Source: Kitasatospora sp. Root107 (GTDB lineage: Bacteria > Actinomycetota > Actinomycetes > Streptomycetales > Streptomycetaceae). Taken from it: DNA of 64,000 nucleotides. The stretch is from positions 798-64,797 of the forward strand of contig NZ_LMCT01000072.1 of assembly GCF_001424875.1 (NCBI RefSeq). Reading direction: 5' to 3'. The translations under genes and the position numbers were made by a program. The notes below the pieces were generated by a model. It made no database searches and had not been told where the DNA came from. It saw only the letters and a program-made list of their open reading frames with translations. This document shows, one piece after another, positions 24,247-33,098 of this stretch; position 1 is the first letter of the stretch; each line of letters begins with the position of its first letter.

Positions 24247-25983
24247 TCAGCGTGGCTCGTCGAAGCCTGGCAGTTGTAGGGGTGTGACGGTCAGGGGGGC
24301 CTGTTCGTCGAGCCATTGGTCGGGCATGTAGATGCGGAAGGCCTCACCGTTGCGAGGGATGAGCTGGAGTTGGCTGCCGTCGGCTCGTCCCACGGCGAGC
24401 GCCTGCAGCGCCACTTCGTAGCCGTGAACATCGACCTGGGTGTGGAATAGGCAGACTCGGCCGATGGGGAGGTCACGGCCTGCGAACTCCATTTTGAAGT
24501 CTTCGTGTTGAGCCCGCATTGCGTGTGGTCCGGGGGAGAGCACACCACGTAGCACCTCGTCGTCCGTGCCGTTCAGCGTCAGGGTGACGGTCTGCGCGCC
24601 GGCGTACACCACACATCGCCCCTCGATGAGCCTGCGGGCGACGCGGAGGTTGATCCGCTCCTGGGCGGTGGTGTGTTCGGGTACGGCGAAGATGTGACCG
24701 CTGTGCCGTTGGACAATGTCGAGGTCCTCCACGAGGGCCCGCAGACGCGCACGGAGGCTGGCCTCGTCCGGGGCGTGTGGTCCTAGTGTCCGACCGCTGC
24801 AGAACACCGAGCCCTGGAAGCTGAGTTCGAAGCGGCGGTAGGAGTGGACGTGCTCAAAGATGGCGAAGGCGAGCAGGGCGGTTGAAGGCAGGGCACCGGC
24901 GAGCTTGCTGCTGAGGTGGAGCGTGGGCGGGGAGTTATCGCTGGGGGAGGTGAAGGTCAGGGTGACCAGGTTGTGAAGGCTGACAATCAGTGACTGTCCT
25001 TGCTGTCCGCGGCCGTGGTGCTCCACTGTTCCTTCGAAGCAGGCTGTGGTGCGGCCCTGATCGTCGGTGAAGCGCAGGTCAACCGTTGTGCGGGGCAGAG
25101 AACTTGGGGCAGGTGCCCAGGTGACCTCGACGTTCTCGTGGGATTCCGCGAGCCACTGCGGCCCTGTGATGGACAGGCTCTCGACGACTTCTGGCGGCAG
25201 GGTCACGGTTTCGGGAAGGCCGTAGCCGATCGCTCGCTGGAATGCCTCGGTGAGGTCGGGAGCGGCACAGTCCCAGCGGCTGCGGAGGTGGATCGTCACC
25301 GGGCTGACTTCCGCCGCGCGGGGGTGCTTTGCACGCAGGTGCCGGATCACTTCTCCGCCCCGCTGCTCGAAGTCGAAGGTCCAGTCGGGGTCGGCCCGGT
25401 CGGCCAGCCTGCCGAATGCCTGGACCCGCTCGGTCAGTTCAGCGGCGGTCGCAGGCAGGACGCTTGACTGGATGAACGTCTTGACAGCGTCGTTGTGGTG
25501 GTGGTTCTGATCGAAGTAGCCGTCCAAGTCGGGGAAGGCGGCGAGGCTGCCGTCGAGTTCGGCGCGCCCCATCACCGATACCTTCACCCGGCGCTCGCCG
25601 GCCAGAGCATCGATGAAGTCCTGCTCGGAGGGGGTGAGATTGCGAGGCACGACGAGCGTCCACTGGAACGGCTCGTGTTCCATCGCGGTCTCGAAGGACG
25701 CCTGGATGGCCGCACGGCGCTTCTTGTAGCTGCTGCTCGGGAAGCCGTCCGGGTAGTACTTCAGCTGGAAGATCCTGCGCCTTCCACCCTGGACGACCTC
25801 GAAGTCCCTACCGCCGTCACCACCACGCCCATCCAGCGCACGCGCGCTGTCCGCCTCGGCGTAGGTGCGCAGCAGCAGCGCCTCCACCACCCGGTCGAAC
25901 TTCGGCTGGCCGATGAACTCCCACTCGATCGTGACGTCACTCTCCCCAGGAAGAAGCTGCCCGGCAACTCTCCCACCACGCAC
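24247..25983 (-). CDS. PD-(D/E)XK nuclease-like protein of the conflict operon
   Basis: About 578 residues from GTG 25983, the only fair in-frame start before the conserved region. Residues 20-130 carry a restriction-endonuclease-like core: E34 (RVVEALLL), the glycine-rich GRGGDGGRDFEV with D60, then RRIFQLKYY with Q73 and K75, as in Mrr-type nucleases. The remaining 430 residues (beta-rich, e.g. VEVTWAPAPSSLPRTTVDL and FELSFQGSVFCSGRTLG) match nothing I know and may sense a ligand or bind the ATPase. It is fifth in the operon, 116 bp after the STAND ATPase gene. It is a likely DNA-degrading effector; this is inference. Confidence 0.7.
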   Translation of the reverse strand: MRGGRVAGQLLPGESDVTIEWEFIGQPKFDRVVEALLLRTYAEADSARALDGRGGDGGRDFEVVQGGRRRIFQLKYYPDGFPSSSYKKRRAAIQASFETAMEHEPFQWTLVVPRNLTPSEQDFIDALAGERRVKVSVMGRAELDGSLAAFPDLDGYFDQNHHHNDAVKTFIQSSVLPATAAELTERVQAFGRLADRADPDWTFDFEQRGGEVIRHLRAKHPRAAEVSPVTIHLRSRWDCAAPDLTEAFQRAIGYGLPETVTLPPEVVESLSITGPQWLAESHENVEVTWAPAPSSLPRTTVDLRFTDDQGRTTACFEGTVEHHGRGQQGQSLIVSLHNLVTLTFTSPSDNSPPTLHLSSKLAGALPSTALLAFAIFEHVHSYRRFELSFQGSVFCSGRTLGPHAPDEASLRARLRALVEDLDIVQRHSGHIFAVPEHTTAQERINLRVARRLIEGRCVVYAGAQTVTLTLNGTDDEVLRGVLSPGPHAMRAQHEDFKMEFAGRDLPIGRVCLFHTQVDVHGYEVALQALAVGRADGSQLQLIPRNGEAFRIYMPDQWLDEQAPLTVTPLQLPGFDEPR

Positions 25984-26099
25984 CGACAGTTGTGCCGACG
26001 GTGCAGGGTTCAGCAGCCAGGGGTACTTACCTGGGACCCGAAAGCCGGACCTGTGGCGCTGTCGGCTGCATCGCGGGCGTCCCCGTGCGGACGAGAGCG

Positions 26100-28937
26100 T
26101 CAGCCTGGGCGGTTGGTCCGGTCGCGCGAGGCTCGTGCGTCCAGCCACTGCTGGTAGATCAGGCGAAGTACGGCAGCGATGGCAGCACTGCCGCCGGTGG
26201 CGCTCAGGGCCGTCAGCGAACTTGCCAGAAGGGCCGGGGAGGTGTCGGCCAGCCATCGTTTCCATGAGCCCGAGCGGGCGACCTCCTCGCCCATGCGGCG
26301 CGGCTCGATCCCTCGAGCCGGTGTGGTCCTCGGGCCTTCCCAGCGCTCCAGCGCTCCCCAGCGCTCCAGCGCTCCCGCCAGTCTGCTGCGTTGACCGGTC
26401 GAGAGCTCCTGCAGCCCGATCACTCGCAATGTCTGCCAGACCAGTTCGGGTCGTAGGTCGCCCACCGCAGCGGTGAGGCTGAGCAGCAGGGCCGGGTCTC
26501 GGGAGACTGCCTCCACTCTCCGGTCGTCGATCAACTCCGCCAGCATCTCCCTGGCTTCCCTGACTGCGCGGCGGGCTGAAGTGGACGAGTGTGTCTGCCG
26601 GGCCAGTTGGCAGCGGGCCAACTCGATCCGCAGCGGCATGAGCGGCTCGTCCTGTGGTGTTGCCAGCCGGGCCGCCTCCATGAGCAGCCGTCGGGCCTGC
26701 CTGGCCTCACCGAGTTCCATCGCCGAAACGGCCTGGGCGTAAGTCGCTTCGAGCAGAGTTTCACCGTCGCCCTCCTCCGCAGCTCGGTGCCGGGAGAGGG
26801 CCACCAGGGCGCGTGCCTTGCCGTCATCGCCGAGTTCGGCCCGTACGCGTGACTCGAGCAGTAGCAACCGACTGCTCGCGCTGCCGGAGGGGTGGGCAGT
26901 AAGCACGGTCGCCGCGCCGATGGCGTCACCCAGCGACAGCAGCTTGGCCACCTGGACCTCCGCATGCCGTCCCCACTCCGCCAGTGGGACCTGCCGTAGC
27001 TTCGCGGGCGCCAGGGTCACCCCCGAGCGCGCCGCAAGATAGGCCTGACCAGCCGGCGGCAACTCGTCCAGCGACCTGATCAGCAGGGCCTCGACACCGG
27101 GCACCCAACGGGCGTCCAGAGCGGCCATCGAGTCGCCGAGGCTCATCCGGTGGTAGAGCTCCTCGGCGCGGTCAACCAGACCAGCCTGCCCGCAGTAGTA
27201 CTGGACGGCAGCGCGATGGATCGCCAAGACCTTCGGCAATTCGCTGTGACGCAGCAATGGAAGTAGCTGGCGGCGGACGTCGCTGCGGTGTTCGAGCGCG
27301 CCGTCAGGTGCACGGGCCAGCAGGGAGACCTCCTGGCCGCAGAGATCGAAGAGCTCATCAGCTCGTGAATCGTCCGGTACGTCGACACCGCAACATGCGG
27401 CGAGTACATGCCTGATCACGCCCGAGGTGATCCGCCGCATCACGAGTCCTGGGCTGGCGAGCTTCCGCACGTCGTGGTCCTCGATGTGGTCGAGCACCCG
27501 GCGGTAAAGCCAGCCCTGAACCTGGTCGCCGGCGACCCGGGCCTGGGTAGCTTCCACCCGGATGTCGGCCAGGTCGGCCCGCCCCCCGCTGCCCAGCAGG
27601 TCTGCGGCGAGGCGCAGGCTGAGCGGATTGCCGCCGACCAGGTCGATCAAGGCGTCGATGTCCGCTGGGTCTGGGGCGATGTCCGGTGTCAGAAGGGCAG
27701 TCAGGTAACCCCGAGCCGCCTCCCGGTCGAACGGCGGTACCTGAACGGAGCGGGTGAGCTGGTCGACCTCGGCACGGCCGGAGAGGACCACGCGGAGCAG
27801 CGGGCTCCGCCGGGCCAACTGCTCGAACATCCGCCATAGCTCGGCCAGAGCCTCGGGCCCCTGCCGCTGGGCGGTCTCGAAGGTATCGATCACCAGCAGG
27901 ACCGGGCGATGCGGAAGGTTGTGTGCCAGGAATCTTGTGAAATCGCGGTAGAGCCTCGCCCTCTCGGCGGGGGCCGTCAGGAGCGTTGACGAGGCGGTGA
28001 TGTTGTCGGGGGTAGTGCGGGAGCCTACGGAAGGCTCGAGGACTGCGTAGCCGAGCCGGTCAAAGTCGGGGGCCTGCACCCGTCTGATCCAGCCCGAACG
28101 GAAGCGCTCCTCGGCGGGCCCCAGCCCCGGGAATTCGATCCGCAGTTGACGTACGGCCTCCAGCAGCAGGCTGAGGGGCTCTTGCGCAAGCATCCCGGGG
28201 TGGTCAAGGTCGATGAAGATGAAAGGCAGTCGTTCGGTGGCATGTTCACCGGCGCAGTCCAGGATGAATTTCGCTAGCACCGTGGACTTGCCGACGCCAC
28301 CCGGCCCCCAGAGCAGCAGCGGCACGGTCGCGGCCGTACCTCGGACATGGTCGGCAAGTTCGTTCAGTATGGCGTCACGGCCGCCAAAGTGTTCACCGAC
28401 TAGCCGGGCTAGTGGGGCGAGGAGCTGCTTCCTCTCGATATGTCCCTTGACCTCCTCCTGCGAGGGTAGATCGGGTATCACTCCGTCAATCCAGTCCACC
28501 ACGCGGGCGGTGGCGAGGAGCTCGGTAAGAGACTGCTGTGCAAGTGGCAGTGCGGAGCCAGTGAGGTAGCCGGTGAGGGCGTCTTGGACTGATCCCTGCG
28601 GGTGGTCGGGGTTGGCAGCCAGGGCCTTGCGGACAGCGGCGGGCCCACCCAGGCTGGCGATCGCCTCGCGGCGGTCCGAGTCCCGTAGGCGCAGCTCGGG
28701 GCGGCCTCCCTCGCCGATGGCTGGCTCACTGATGTCCGCCAGTGAATCCCTAACCGCCGGGTCGGGGTCGAGGTCGACCGGGCGGATCGCCGTGGGATCG
28801 AAGCCTGCCAGGACAGCCGCCGCCGCCCGGTAAGCGTGTTCGGCAGTAGTGAGCGCCCTCGCTTCCTCGGGCAAGAGCTGGGACAGTCGCTCGTCCACCA
28901 TGTCAGCGGTGATCCGCGGGCGTGACCCGGTCATCAC
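26100..28937 (-). CDS. STAND-type ATPase with helical repeat tail
   Basis: A 945-residue protein. Residues 85-195 form a helical adaptor (RRE-LGG-ALAANPDHP ... VIDWIDGVIPDLPS-like) seen ahead of signalling ATPases. Walker A is GPGGVGKST (211-219) and Walker B LLVIDTFE (347-354), followed by RVVLSGRAEV (sensor-like) and a GGNPLSLRLA motif typical of AP-ATPase/NB-ARC winged-helix boundaries. The C-terminal half (about 520-850) is TPR-like helical repeats, the usual ligand sensor. ATG 28937 overlaps the stop of the preceding gene by 4 bp (ATGA), so they are co-translated. Probable role: NTP-dependent switch that recognises an invader and licenses the effectors. Confidence 0.85.
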   Translation of the reverse strand: MMTGSRPRITADMVDERLSQLLPEEARALTTAEHAYRAAAAVLAGFDPTAIRPVDLDPDPAVRDSLADISEPAIGEGGRPELRLRDSDRREAIASLGGPAAVRKALAANPDHPQGSVQDALTGYLTGSALPLAQQSLTELLATARVVDWIDGVIPDLPSQEEVKGHIERKQLLAPLARLVGEHFGGRDAILNELADHVRGTAATVPLLLWGPGGVGKSTVLAKFILDCAGEHATERLPFIFIDLDHPGMLAQEPLSLLLEAVRQLRIEFPGLGPAEERFRSGWIRRVQAPDFDRLGYAVLEPSVGSRTTPDNITASSTLLTAPAERARLYRDFTRFLAHNLPHRPVLLVIDTFETAQRQGPEALAELWRMFEQLARRSPLLRVVLSGRAEVDQLTRSVQVPPFDREAARGYLTALLTPDIAPDPADIDALIDLVGGNPLSLRLAADLLGSGGRADLADIRVEATQARVAGDQVQGWLYRRVLDHIEDHDVRKLASPGLVMRRITSGVIRHVLAACCGVDVPDDSRADELFDLCGQEVSLLARAPDGALEHRSDVRRQLLPLLRHSELPKVLAIHRAAVQYYCGQAGLVDRAEELYHRMSLGDSMAALDARWVPGVEALLIRSLDELPPAGQAYLAARSGVTLAPAKLRQVPLAEWGRHAEVQVAKLLSLGDAIGAATVLTAHPSGSASSRLLLLESRVRAELGDDGKARALVALSRHRAAEEGDGETLLEATYAQAVSAMELGEARQARRLLMEAARLATPQDEPLMPLRIELARCQLARQTHSSTSARRAVREAREMLAELIDDRRVEAVSRDPALLLSLTAAVGDLRPELVWQTLRVIGLQELSTGQRSRLAGALERWGALERWEGPRTTPARGIEPRRMGEEVARSGSWKRWLADTSPALLASSLTALSATGGSAAIAAVLRLIYQQWLDARASRDRTNRPG

Positions 28938-29971
28938 AGCACCTCCCGCCCGAAAAGCCTCACTTCGACGGTCCTGATGACCTCGGACATCCTGCCAATC
29001 CGTTGCCTAGGGTCCTTCGGCAGGAGGCGGAAGACGTGCTTCGCCGCAAGCTCGGCTCCCTCCCGGTCGAGGTCCACTTCGGCGAGATCGGCCAATCTCA
29101 GGAACAGGTCGCAGATCACCGGCTCGTCGATGGGACGCACGTCCTCGGTGAGGACCGAGTCCAGTGGGCTTAGGTCGAAGCGACTGTAACCGAGCAGTAC
29201 CACCCGCAGGCCCGGAATCTTCTCCCGCAGGGCTGCGCCCGCAAGAAGAGCGAGGAGATTCCCAGTCTCCTCGAGCACGAGCACGCGGTCCAGACCGTCG
29301 ATTACGAAGACGTACTGGCATTTCGGCGACGGATGGTTGAGCTCGCCAACGAGCCAGTCGACAAGGCCGACTGCCTGAGCAGCGCCCGGGGCGTATTGAT
29401 CCATCGTCGGAGCGCCGAGGCGGAGCTGCTTGGCTATCGACGCCATCAGGCCGTATGGAGTGCACGGTTCGCTGTTCCAGTCGGCGAGGTCGAGCAGGAC
29501 AGGCCGGAAGGTCCCCAGTCGGGCTGCGATATGGGTGACGAAGAAGTATGTGAAGGACTTCCCGCAGGGGCGCTGCCCAGTGACCACCAGGACCCGGCTC
29601 TTACTGGCGGACACTAGGTCCTTGAAATGGCTTCGGAGCAGTGTGCGGTCCACATAGAGTCGTTGACCTACGAGGTCCGTGAGGAATGGATCGGGCTGCA
29701 TCGCCGGGGAGCCCTGTCCCCTGAGCAGTTCATCGGCGACCTCGCGGACATCCGGGTAGCGGCAAGCCGCGAACATAGTCAGCAGGTCGGCAAGCCGTCC
29801 GGTTCTTTCTGCGTCCAATACGACGTCGTACACGACGGCGTCCAGGGTTCCGCCGCCAACAATCCGCACCGGATGGTTGATTCCGCGCAGGTCGATCCGC
29901 AGGTTGTCGATATCGTAAAAATCGGCGACCACCGTCACAAGGCGCTTGAAGTCGACCCCGGGCAATTTCAC
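28934..29971 (-). CDS. P-loop ATPase with effector-associated-like N-terminal domain
   Basis: A 345-residue protein. Residues 5-85 form a small helical domain (FKRLVTVVADFYDIDNLRID ... AERTGRLADLLTMFAACRY) with the layout of effector-associated domains (EAD1-like): helix, ae.G.l..Ll, then a short tail. Walker A is GQRPCGKS (132-139, GKS at 137-139) and Walker B is VFVIDGLD (221-228). The protein is small and lacks a sensor repeat. Its start overlaps the protease stop by 4 bp and its stop overlaps the STAND start by 4 bp. EADs pair like-with-like, so it may bind the protease of 29968-31077. Confidence 0.75.
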   Translation of the reverse strand: MKLPGVDFKRLVTVVADFYDIDNLRIDLRGINHPVRIVGGGTLDAVVYDVVLDAERTGRLADLLTMFAACRYPDVREVADELLRGQGSPAMQPDPFLTDLVGQRLYVDRTLLRSHFKDLVSASKSRVLVVTGQRPCGKSFTYFFVTHIAARLGTFRPVLLDLADWNSEPCTPYGLMASIAKQLRLGAPTMDQYAPGAAQAVGLVDWLVGELNHPSPKCQYVFVIDGLDRVLVLEETGNLLALLAGAALREKIPGLRVVLLGYSRFDLSPLDSVLTEDVRPIDEPVICDLFLRLADLAEVDLDREGAELAAKHVFRLLPKDPRQRIGRMSEVIRTVEVRLFGREVL

Positions 29972-31077
29972 TGGGCTATCCCCTGGCTGTTCGGGGAGAA
30001 GACATAGTCCGTCAGACCGCGACGCGCTAGCCGCTCGTGGATAGCGCGCATCGGGACGGCCTCGTTGTATTCGGGGCGGTGCGCGGGATCAAAATTGGGG
30101 TCGCCGGAGTGGTGCAGGGCCACGAGCTCGAGATTTCTGTTGAAGCACGGCGCACCGGAGGAGCCACCCTCGGTGTCGACGGCGTGGCGAACCCGGGTGC
30201 CGTTGTCGTTGATCGCAAGGAGCCGGCCGAAAGCCAGGGTCAGCGGGCTCTTGTTGGGGTGCTGGAGCAGAAATATTGTGCTGTCGCGCGACGGAAGTAC
30301 AGCGATGCCGGTGATCCAGCCGCGTGGTGGTGCCATGGGGGCGGACCGGTCAGGTGCGACCGGATCTGATCCAGGGGTGGCATCCAGGCGGAAGACGGCG
30401 TAGTCCAGTTCGTCCTCGGCCGGAAGGCGATCACCCGGGTTCTCCATGACATCGACCACGCTCGACGGGCTGTAGTCCAGGAGCCAGTCCCCAATGTGAA
30501 GGTGGTACTCGGTACCCGGATGGAGCACCGTTCCATCGGTCGACCTCCGGTAGTCGAGACGGAAGGTAACGGCTGTCGACGGTACTTCCCCGAGGATAAC
30601 CGGTGCCAAGACGTGGTGGTTGGTCATGGCCACATCCGGTCCGACGAGTATCGCGGTGCCGGTCGCGAGAGAGCCATTTAGTTCGTATTCGACTCGGCCC
30701 ACCAGGCCTTCCAGGACCCCGAGTCGGGAGCGCCATGCCGCGGGGTTGAGATATCCGGGCTCGGTACCGAGCACCCTCTCCAGAGCCTCCCGCTGCGCTG
30801 GCCGTAACGGGGTCAGTTGGAGATGCTCGGCCAGCGCGGCGAGACGTGGGCTGCCTGGATTGAACTCGCGTGCACCTACGATCAGTTGCGGAATCCACCC
30901 TTCGCGGTCCGCCGCGTCCAAGACGTCGAAGACGATCACTGCGAAGTCCGAGCCGAGCGAGATGTGCTCTCTCCTGCGGTCGAGGTGGTAGCGCAGCATC
31001 TGGTCGAACGTGTTTGAGTTGAAGGCATCCTGCAGTGCCGCGCTGGCTTTCTTTAGCTCTTCGCCAGACATGGCCAT
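29968..31077 (-). CDS. Effector-associated domain (EAD1)-trypsin-like serine protease
   Basis: A 369-residue protein with ATG 31077 after AAGGGAG. Residues 4-88 match EAD1: LQDAFNSNTFDQMLRYHLDR, then DVLDAADREGWIPQLIVGAR and NPGSPRLAAL. Residues about 125-350 are a trypsin/V8-like protease with a complete triad: His in TNHHV (154/155), Asp in ELDYAVFRLD (D225) and Ser in EGGSSGAPCF (S307). There is no signal peptide, so it acts in the cytoplasm. EAD-protease proteins are known parts of bacterial conflict systems, where the EAD recruits the enzyme to an ATPase. It is second in the operon. Confidence 0.85.
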   Translation of the reverse strand: MAMSGEELKKASAALQDAFNSNTFDQMLRYHLDRRREHISLGSDFAVIVFDVLDAADREGWIPQLIVGAREFNPGSPRLAALAEHLQLTPLRPAQREALERVLGTEPGYLNPAAWRSRLGVLEGLVGRVEYELNGSLATGTAILVGPDVAMTNHHVLAPVILGEVPSTAVTFRLDYRRSTDGTVLHPGTEYHLHIGDWLLDYSPSSVVDVMENPGDRLPAEDELDYAVFRLDATPGSDPVAPDRSAPMAPPRGWITGIAVLPSRDSTIFLLQHPNKSPLTLAFGRLLAINDNGTRVRHAVDTEGGSSGAPCFNRNLELVALHHSGDPNFDPAHRPEYNEAVPMRAIHERLARRGLTDYVFSPNSQGIAQ

Positions 31078-31104
31078 GGTCGGACTCCCTTGGACTTCGG
31101 CCGC

Positions 31105-32016
31105 TCATGCGACCAGGGCGCGGATCGGATCGCGGACCGCCCGACTGCTCAGGTACTCCTGGGCGCCGTGGTGGTTGGCGCTGTCGTTGACGACCAGCAC
31201 GTCCTCGGTTAGGTCGCTTGGCCGGAACTCCGGCCGCACTGTGCTGTCGAGCGCTACCAGGTCACGGGCGTCGCAGGCGTTGCGCCAGGCGGCTACGCCA
31301 GCTGGTACCTCCAGGGGGTGGGCAAGCCGGTCCTGGATCTCGGTCACTCCCAATGGAGATCCGATAGTCACGAACAATGGCACATTGCGGTCGCTCTCGC
31401 GCAGCACGTCGTAGGCGATCACGGAGCCGAGACTGTGACCCACCACAACGACGGGGCCGTCCGCGCCAGCCAGCGCCTTGCGTGTGACCTCCCTGATCGG
31501 CTCTCCGAACCCTCCGAAGAAGTACGCGTAGACGTCCTTGAACGCCCGTTTGATCAGCACTCGGAAGACGGCGGTCCGCCCGCGGCGAGGTAATGGCAGC
31601 ACCTCTAGGGCCTGGTTGGTCTCGCTGGCTCCCAGCGCCTCACCTGTGTACGTCATCTCCCGGAGCCATTTCTCCAGCGCAGCCTCATCCGGCCCGGTAG
31701 CGGGCTGCCGGGCGCTCTCCAGTGGGGACGGCGAGGCGCTCTCAGCGTGCGCCTCAGCGAGCACTGAGATCACGAAGTCCTCGGGCGGGACGGGCGTCGC
31801 GTGGACGGCAACCTCAAGTGGCGAAGCCGCTAGGTGCCCCGCGCCGCCATCCGTGGACCCCGGAAGCGGCCGTGGGTACCGTAACGGCGCCCAGTAAGCC
31901 AGCCGTGAGCAGGCACCCATCGGCCGTCCGAAGACAGCGTTGTCCCACTGGGCTCTTAGCTCCGTCGCTGGCGGTTTGTTACCGATCCCGTGCACGTACA
32001 CGACTGTCAGTTCCAT
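31105..32016 (-). CDS. Alpha/beta hydrolase (lipase/esterase-like), first gene of the conflict operon
   Basis: A 303-residue protein with ATG 32016 and GAGG about 9 nt upstream; longer starts lack support. The N-terminus has VVYVHGIGNK (oxyanion-hole HG motif). The nucleophile elbow is VVGHSLGSVIAYDVL with Ser195, and a likely catalytic His lies near SANHHGAQEYL. Substrate is unknown; related hydrolases act on lipids or esters. The stop is 27 bp before the protease start. In conflict operons such enzymes can serve as membrane-damaging effectors. That role is inferred from context. Confidence 0.75.
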   Translation of the reverse strand: MELTVVYVHGIGNKPPATELRAQWDNAVFGRPMGACSRLAYWAPLRYPRPLPGSTDGGAGHLAASPLEVAVHATPVPPEDFVISVLAEAHAESASPSPLESARQPATGPDEAALEKWLREMTYTGEALGASETNQALEVLPLPRRGRTAVFRVLIKRAFKDVYAYFFGGFGEPIREVTRKALAGADGPVVVVGHSLGSVIAYDVLRESDRNVPLFVTIGSPLGVTEIQDRLAHPLEVPAGVAAWRNACDARDLVALDSTVRPEFRPSDLTEDVLVVNDSANHHGAQEYLSSRAVRDPIRALVA

Positions 32017-32407
32017 AGCGCACCTCGCGTGAAAGAACACCTCACCCCTCAGTCTGGATCGCACTGCCCTAACCCTCAACGGCACCGCCTCACTCACCGC
32101 CGTCTCGACCCCACGGCAGAACCGCTGGTCAGCGCGGGTGGAGTCGCGCGAGGCCGTATCGCCCAATGCCGCCCCAGTTCCTCCCTCCGCGAGCGGCACC
32201 CAGAACCGCCGTGGGATTCCTCGACGAAGACGATTGTGCTGTCATGAATTCGAACAGGTGCTCCACTTGTGGCGAAGTGGGGCTGGACCGAACCGCGTTG
32301 CCTGATGCCGCACGCGCTCGTTGTGGGCTACAGGACAGAGGCTGACCGACCAGCCTTCGGGCCCGACCGGCTCTCCCCCGACGAAGACACCTGACCAGTG
32401 ATGTGTC
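32017..32407. other. Promoter region of the conflict operon
   Basis: 390 bp upstream of the minus-strand operon and of the plus-strand remnant at 32408. The minus-strand frame of the hydrolase extends through part of it without a ribosome binding site. No clear operator palindrome or terminator was seen. Confidence 0.4.
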
Positions 32408-32722
32408 ATGAGGTTCGAACTGGCCCTGGCGACCACCGCCGTCGTAACCGTCGTCTACATCGTCTTCGCCGGTCTGCTCTGGGGGCACGCGGGCTCCATT
32501 CGACCCCAGGACCCATCGCCTACTGGTTTTCTCCGGCGTCGAGGCAATCACCTTCGCGGTCCTTGGTGGCTGTGCGGTCGCGAGATCAACCGCCATGCGG
32601 TCGACCAGGTCGACGACGCTAGCAAGAAGGCCCGGGGAGCCACCAAGGAGCGCGGTGAAGTAGCTGGAAAGGCACAAGCGTTGGCCGACACAGCGGAGGG
32701 GGCGCGGAATGGGGGGAGGTAG
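32408..32722 (+). pseudogene. Small membrane protein gene with compensating frameshifts
   Basis: ATG 32408 begins a good N-terminal membrane helix (MRFELALATTAVVTVVYIVF). A second hydrophobic block, LVFSGVEAITFAVLGG (about 32527-32575), lies in another frame. The hydrophilic helical tail (GREINRHAVDQVDDASKKAR) returns to the first frame. Together they form a two-helix membrane protein of a type common in Streptomyces, broken by two nearby shifts that cancel. Some sequence error is possible, but decay is likelier within a mobile element. Confidence 0.5.
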
Positions 32723-33098
32723 GCCAGGTTCGGCTGGCCAGGACTGCGCCGGACACCCTCAGGGCGCTCGCCCACCGCCTCTTACCGCCCGCCTAAGCTG
32801 TGGCGGGCCGCCTCTCGGGGGACCGACGTGGTCAGAGCCTATCGTCCTGGATGGCGGTGACCGGGGCGTGGTCGGACCATCGATCGTCGCGGGGGTGGCA
32901 CTCTCCTGGACCCGCCACGATGGAGCCTACGCGGCCTTCGCGGTGCCGCCACGACATACAAGGTGTTCCCTTGCTGCACTGTGGGTTCGGGTCTGTCGAT
33001 GCGTCCTCGAGGGAGCGCGCGTCCTCGAGTGGGTGGTTCGAGAGGCAACTCGCGAAGTGCTCCACGACCGACCCGAGTGCTGAAGTCAGGCGCGGTTG
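32723..33098. other. Intergenic, no supported gene
   Basis: Frames on both strands are open but have no convincing start, motif or codon pattern. It lies downstream of the minus-strand gene 33099-33842. Confidence 0.35.

Noticed and set aside
32709-33083. Plus-strand coding gene of about 124 codons
   Set aside because: No ribosome binding site, random-like composition and no motif.
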